The notes under the pieces were generated by a model. The model saw only the letters and a program-made list of their open reading frames with translations. It was not told the DNA's origin and made no database searches. Shown here one piece after another: positions 60,255-64,000 of a DNA stretch of 64,000 nt. The stretch is from Vibrio vulnificus NBRC 15645 = ATCC 27562. GTDB taxonomy: Bacteria > Pseudomonadota > Gammaproteobacteria > Enterobacterales > Vibrionaceae. Numbering within the stretch: the first letter of the stretch is position 1; the number at the start of each line of letters is the position of its first letter. The stretch spans positions 2,418,001 to 2,482,000 of the forward strand of contig NZ_CP012881.1 in the NCBI RefSeq assembly GCF_002224265.1, read 5' to 3'. The translations under genes were made by a program, and so were the position numbers.

Positions 60255-60532
60255 ATTTCCTGACACATCTATTTACCAAATAGGCCTAATTTAGCGCTAA
60301 CTTTGCGATGAAAGTTTGCTTCATGTCAACAGGTCGCACGATTTGTGATCAGCATACATCTAGTAGCAAACTCTGATATAAAGTGGAATATTTGTATAAA
60401 TGGCTTTTTACAGCTACGTTTTATTACAGAGCAGAGTGGGTGCAGAGCACAGGAAGTGGCCCGTCTGTGATAAGTAAACTACAAAAATAATAACATTGAT
60501 AACCACTTTGACTGAGTGTGTGAGGTGAAGCT

Positions 60533-61639
60533 ATGTACAAGACTCACAGTCAAACGGCAATGACCTCGGCAAGGGAAGCGGTACAACCAAAGTTAATACA
60601 ACTGGTTGATGATGATCCGATCTTTCGCCGAATTACCAGTGCCTATCTCGAAAGTCAGGGATATAAAGTCGTTGAGTCAGAAAACGGTTTGCAAGCCCTT
60701 CAGCAGTTACGTGAATGCGATCCTGATATCGTATTATGTGATTTGTCCATGCCCGTGTTAGACGGAATAGAATTTGTCGAGGAGGTCAGTCTCGAGTACC
60801 CCTCCTTACCTTTGATCGTGGTTTCCGCAACAGGAGAGATGTCCGATGTTGCCAAAGCGCTGCGTTTTGGGATTAAAGATTTCTTACCCAAACCAATTGG
60901 AGATTATCAACACCTAGCGGAAGCGATTGAGAATACATTGGAAGATTCGATGAACCATATGTCGGATCAACGCGATTTTTCCAGCCAGTGGTTTCGAGTC
61001 GATGGCGGCGGAGAGTTGCCCGATGAGCAGGAGCTTCACTGGCATTTAAACTATTTGGAAGATAACCCCAATTCGGCAAGAGACTTACTCCACGCTTTGC
61101 TGCCAGACAAAGATACGTCGCAGGGCGATTGGAAGTTTTCTTATAAGTTGCTGCAATCGACCGATATGATGCCGCTCGTGTTTGATTACCGTTGGTTGAT
61201 GAATGGCCAGTTTGCGTTTTACCTCGTCGATTCGGCTTCAGTAGAAAAGCAAGGTGTCGCCACTGCCTTGTTGATACGCGCTTTGTTTGATGACTACTTA
61301 CGTAATCTAAAAAGCTTTAGCGCCGACTTAAAAGATATTGTCGAAATCCTAGAGCGGGGCATTCGTTATTCGGATTGTGCGTGCCCGGTTAATGCGCTAT
61401 TTGGCATTGCGGATTTGGTGGATGGAAGTGTTGAAATTTTACCTGCGGGGCTAGACAGTCAGTGGTCAACGGGGTTCATCAATCAGCATATTGCTGCTGG
61501 AAACCGTCTAGGTCACAACAGTTTAAAAAACTTCATCACCCGTGATCTCAATATAGGTAGCGGCAGTCAACTGACACTAGGCTGTTTAGGCTCCGCCAGC
61601 TTCAGTTTGAATATTATCAAAGGCAGTAAAGTGAGCTGA
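60533..61639 (+). CDS. RssB-like response regulator with degenerate PP2C-type output domain
   Basis: The 368-residue protein has a receiver domain (about 20-145) with D26-D28 and phospho-acceptor D70 (LCDLSMPVLDG), VSAT and the KP pair in FLPKPIG. The C-terminal domain of about 200 residues resembles the inactive phosphatase domain of RssB, the adaptor that delivers RpoS to ClpXP, but I cannot see intact PP2C metal-binding aspartates. It lies next to aphB, as in V. cholerae. An RssB role is likely but unproven. Confidence 0.75.
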   Translation: MYKTHSQTAMTSAREAVQPKLIQLVDDDPIFRRITSAYLESQGYKVVESENGLQALQQLRECDPDIVLCDLSMPVLDGIEFVEEVSLEYPSLPLIVVSATGEMSDVAKALRFGIKDFLPKPIGDYQHLAEAIENTLEDSMNHMSDQRDFSSQWFRVDGGGELPDEQELHWHLNYLEDNPNSARDLLHALLPDKDTSQGDWKFSYKLLQSTDMMPLVFDYRWLMNGQFAFYLVDSASVEKQGVATALLIRALFDDYLRNLKSFSADLKDIVEILERGIRYSDCACPVNALFGIADLVDGSVEILPAGLDSQWSTGFINQHIAAGNRLGHNSLKNFITRDLNIGSGSQLTLGCLGSASFSLNIIKGSKVS

Positions 61640-61652
61640 CGATACTTCACGT

Positions 61653-61679
61653 AATATCGCCGCCATGAGCGGCGATATT
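61653..61679 (+). terminator. Hairpin after the RssB-like gene, possible terminator
   Basis: An 11-bp perfect stem AATATCGCCGC/GCGGCGATATT with a CATGA loop lies 14 bases after the stop. The T tract is poor (CTTGTCC), so termination may be incomplete. The rest of 61640-61951 is AT-rich with a TTAACCATTGGTTAA palindrome near 61883 and no reading frame I can support. Confidence 0.5.
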
Positions 61680-61951
61680 CTTGTCCGCGTGAGGGTGACT
61701 TGGCAATAGAGCGGCTTTCCATTTCTCCATTCTTTTGTTTGTTGATTCCTCTATTTTCTTTAGATGGTGTTGGTTTTCTTTCTACAAAATCGCAAATTTA
61801 TCAATTACCCCTACTTTTGCTCGGTGTTTAGACCGTTGGCTTTGCGGTATATTGGCGGCGAAAACAATAATGAACCATTTTCTTAACCATTGGTTAACTC
61901 TTTTGGGGTAGAAAACGTAAAGAAAGTTATCAGCACAAGAGTAGAAGCATC

Positions 61952-62083
61952 ATGGCAGACAAAGATTTTAAAGAGCCCTATAATCTGTTTTATTTTCTTG
62001 GTTTTATCGCAGTTCTTTTAATTCCAACTTTACCTGCGACATTAACCTGGATTCGTGTACTTAACGGTTACGCGGGTTTCTAA
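61952..62083 (+). CDS. Small single-pass membrane protein, 43 residues
   Basis: ATG 61952 opens a 43-codon frame: a charged start (MADKDFKEPYN), one hydrophobic helix (about 12-36, FYFLGFIAVLLIPTLPATL) and a short tail ending NGYAGF. The Shine-Dalgarno is weak. Composition and topology look like a real small membrane protein and the frame fits exactly between neighbours. It is followed after 22 bp by the DUF454 gene. Function unknown; conservation should decide. Confidence 0.55.
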   Translation: MADKDFKEPYNLFYFLGFIAVLLIPTLPATLTWIRVLNGYAGF

Positions 62084-62105
62084 GCATTAATATCGGGAGT
62101 TCACC

Positions 62106-62498
62106 ATCCGTATTCGACGTTTATTTCTCAATATAGTTGGTGGACTCAGTTTATGCCTTGGTATTGCAGGCATTGTCCTTCCTCTGCTCCCAACCACGCC
62201 TTTTATCCTGCTAGCGAGCGCCTGTTTTTTACGTTCTAGCCCGCGATTTCATCATTGGTTACACAGCCACAAAACCTTTGGTCCGGTACTGGACAATTGG
62301 CAACAAAATCGTGCTGTGACGCGTCGCGTTAAACAGCGTGCTATCTTGTTTATTCTGCTGAGCTTCTCTGTTTCTATCTGGATCGCGCCACTCATGTGGC
62401 TAAAGATTGCACTAATGTTTGGTTTAATCGTTTTGCTTGGCATTTTTGTCCGCCTCCCTGTGAGCGACTCGGTTGCCGCGCGACGGGAAACTGACTAG
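62106..62498 (+). CDS. DUF454 (YbaN-type) membrane protein with apparent ATC start
   Basis: The frame encodes a 130-residue DUF454 protein: a first helix, the family motif VLPLLPTTPF, ACFLRSSPRFHHWL, then two helices. No ATG, GTG or TTG exists between the in-frame stop at 62088-62090 and the motif. A good GGGAG (62095-62099) sits 6 bases before ATC at 62106, so ATC is the best start; ATT 62112 is second. The first usual start codon, GTG 62316, would remove half the protein. Family function is unknown. Confidence 0.75.
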   Translation: MRIRRLFLNIVGGLSLCLGIAGIVLPLLPTTPFILLASACFLRSSPRFHHWLHSHKTFGPVLDNWQQNRAVTRRVKQRAILFILLSFSVSIWIAPLMWLKIALMFGLIVLLGIFVRLPVSDSVAARRETD

Positions 62499-62516
62499 AA
62501 TTGGGAAGAAAAGTGC

Positions 62517-62546
62517 GCCCACTCTTCGAGTGGGCATTTTGTTTTT
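62517..62546 (+). terminator. Terminator after the DUF454 gene
   Basis: An 8-bp stem GCCCACTC/GAGTGGGC closes a TTC loop and is followed by ATTTTGTTTTT, 18 bases after the stop. Confidence 0.8.
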
Positions 62547-62663
62547 AGCGTTACAGAGAATGTTCGACGTCAGCCCTGTAACGATGAGTTCCACCTGTTC
62601 TAAGCCCTCATAATAGCGTGACAAAAAGAGAGGGCGATGAGCCAATCTAAGTAAATCGATATT

Positions 62664-63209
62664 ATGACTACAAACACCATTGCACAGATCCAAGCCAGTA
62701 TTAAAAGCATCCCAGATTACCCGAAACCAGGTATCCTGTTTCGCGATGTGACCAGCCTTCTAGAAGACGCTCAGGCGTACCAGGCAACCATCCAATTGTT
62801 GGTTGATAAGTACAAAGACATGGGGTTCACCAAAGTGGTGGGTACTGAAGCGCGTGGTTTCCTATTTGGTGCACCGCTTGCGTTGCAATTAGGTGTGGGC
62901 TTTGTACCTGTACGTAAGCCGGGTAAACTGCCTCGCAACACCATCGCACAATCATACGAACTTGAGTACGGTGTTGATACACTGGAAATCCATACGGATG
63001 CGATTGTTGAAGGTGACAAAGTTTTAGTGGTTGATGACTTGCTTGCGACAGGCGGCACCATTGAAGCGACAACCAAACTGATTCGTCAGCTTGGCGGTGT
63101 GGTTGAGCATGCAGCGTTTGTTATCAATCTACCTGAAATTGGTGGCGACAAGCGTTTGGAAGGTCTTGGCCTTAACGTTTACAGCATCTGTGAATTCGAA
63201 GGACACTAA
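62664..63209 (+). CDS. apt: Adenine phosphoribosyltransferase
   Basis: Apt salvages adenine to AMP with PRPP. The 181-residue protein has the N-terminal [18 protein letters not shown] and the PRPP-binding loop [13 protein letters not shown] (near residues 113-125). Length is typical. dnaX follows 8 bp after its stop, an arrangement shared by many gammaproteobacteria. Confidence 0.98.
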   Translation: MTTNTIAQIQASIKSIPDYPKPGILFRDVTSLLEDAQAYQATIQLLVDKYKDMGFTKVVGTEARGFLFGAPLALQLGVGFVPVRKPGKLPRNTIAQSYELEYGVDTLEIHTDAIVEGDKVLVVDDLLATGGTIEATTKLIRQLGGVVEHAAFVINLPEIGGDKRLEGLGLNVYSICEFEGH

Positions 63210-63217
63210 TTAAGTCA

Positions 63218-64000
63218 ATGAGTTATTTAGCTTTAGCGCGAAAATGGCGTCCGCGTCAATTTAAAGAAGTGGTGGGGCAAGGCCATGTGCTGACTGCCCT
63301 AGAAAATGCTCTTGAGCACAATCGTCTGCACCATGCTTACTTGTTCAGTGGCACACGAGGTGTCGGTAAAACCTCGATTGGTCGCTTGTTTGCCAAAGCC
63401 CTCAACTGCGAAACGGGCATCACCTCTGCGCCTTGTGGACAGTGTGATACTTGCCGAGAGATTGAAGAAGGGCGCTTCGTTGATCTACTGGAGATTGACG
63501 CTGCATCGCGTACTAAAGTTGAAGACACTCGTGAACTGTTAGACAACGTTCAATACAAACCAGCGCGCGGTCGTTTCAAGGTTTACTTGATCGACGAAGT
63601 GCACATGCTCTCGCGTCACTCTTTTAATGCGTTACTCAAAACCTTAGAAGAGCCGCCAGAGTATGTGAAATTCCTATTGGCAACGACGGATCCACAGAAA
63701 CTTCCTGTGACGATTTTGTCTCGTTGTTTGCAGTTCCACCTTAAGCCGATCACGGTTGATGCTATCCATCAACAGCTCGATTTTATTTTGGCGAAAGAAG
63801 GTGTTACCGCTCAAGCACGTGCGCTCGGTATGATCGCGCATGCTGCCGATGGCAGTATGCGTGATGCCCTAAGCTTAACCGATCAAGCAATTGCGTTAGG
63901 CAATGGTCAGATTGAAACCGATCTGGTCAGCCATATGTTAGGCACCATTGACACCGACCAAGCCATCCATCTCTTAGAAGCCATCAGCAGCAAGCAGCCA
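63218..64000 (+). CDS. dnaX: DNA polymerase III subunits gamma/tau DnaX, 5' part
   Basis: The frame is open from ATG 63218 to the window edge (261 codons), so the gene is incomplete here. It encodes the clamp-loader ATPase: MSYLALARKWRPRQF, Walker A GTRGVGKTS near residue 45, a four-Cys zinc module (C64, C73, C76, C79), Walker B LIDEVHML, and sensor and arginine-finger parts such as LSRCLQF. The later programmed frameshift site that makes gamma in E. coli would lie beyond the window. Confidence 0.97.
   Translation, partial: MSYLALARKWRPRQFKEVVGQGHVLTALENALEHNRLHHAYLFSGTRGVGKTSIGRLFAKALNCETGITSAPCGQCDTCREIEEGRFVDLLEIDAASRTKVEDTRELLDNVQYKPARGRFKVYLIDEVHMLSRHSFNALLKTLEEPPEYVKFLLATTDPQKLPVTILSRCLQFHLKPITVDAIHQQLDFILAKEGVTAQARALGMIAHAADGSMRDALSLTDQAIALGNGQIETDLVSHMLGTIDTDQAIHLLEAISSKQP

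Noticed and set aside
62316..62498. 60-codon frame starting at GTG 62316
   Set aside because: It is the second half of the DUF454 gene; the conserved motif lies upstream in the same frame.

Overview
The window is ordinary chromosomal DNA from a Vibrio, near the V. vulnificus / V. parahaemolyticus group. I base this on protein resemblance and gene order: a polar-flagellum fliPQR-flhBAFG-fliA-che operon carrying parC and parP, a very large FimV/HubP, an AphB-type LysR regulator, and the neighbourhood truA-accD-folC-dedD-cvpA-purF. The exact species cannot be fixed by eye. I see no insertion sequence, integron, prophage, CRISPR array, rRNA or tRNA. Coding is dense on both strands.

Layout. 1-3.1 kb: tail of the flagellar export-gate operon (fliP, fliQ, fliR, flhB). 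3.1-16.1 kb: behind a sigma-54-type promoter, flhA, flhF, flhG, fliA, cheY, cheZ, cheA, cheB, parC, parP, cheW and a DUF2802 gene, closed by a strong terminator. 16.3-23.5 kb: complete cytochrome c maturation set ccmABCDEFGHI. 23.5-24.3 kb: mlaA. 24.4-27.4 kb: two tandem FadL-family porins on the minus strand. 27.6-28.9 kb: an ECF sigma factor with a one-TM DUF3379 protein (probable anti-sigma pair). 28.9-29.7 kb: a long intergenic region with a candidate small RNA and a FadR-controlled promoter. 29.7-33.1 kb: fadI-fadJ. 33.2-43.5 kb: an M16 protease, sixA, smrB, prmB, aroC, a TRIC/UPF0126 channel, epmC, yfcL-like and mnmC. 43.6-47.2 kb: fabB with a probable FarS sRNA in its 3' UTR, pdxB, asd. 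47.4-53.3 kb: hubP (fimV), with near-identical 249-bp tandem repeats. 53.4-59.3 kb: truA, accD, folC, dedD, cvpA (behind a PurR box), purF. 59.4-64 kb: aphB, an RssB-like response regulator, a 43-aa membrane peptide, a DUF454 gene with no standard start codon, apt, and the 5' part of dnaX.

How the genes connect. Two networks stand out. The first is the cell pole: FlhF/FlhG position the single polar flagellum, ParC/ParP position the chemotaxis array, and HubP, encoded about 30 kb away, is the known polar scaffold for these systems in vibrios. CheA has no recognisable P2 domain in its linker; instead it carries three copies of a short motif that closely resembles the CheY-binding C-terminus of CheZ encoded two genes upstream, and a related stretch occurs in ParP. 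The second network is fatty-acid uptake, degradation and synthesis: FadL, FadI/FadJ, FabB, AccD and the FarS region, with FadR-like operators in front of fadL, fadIJ and (weaker) fabB.

Most coding calls are secure. Start codons were moved from the longest reading frame where a Shine-Dalgarno or family length favoured another start, and each such choice is stated.
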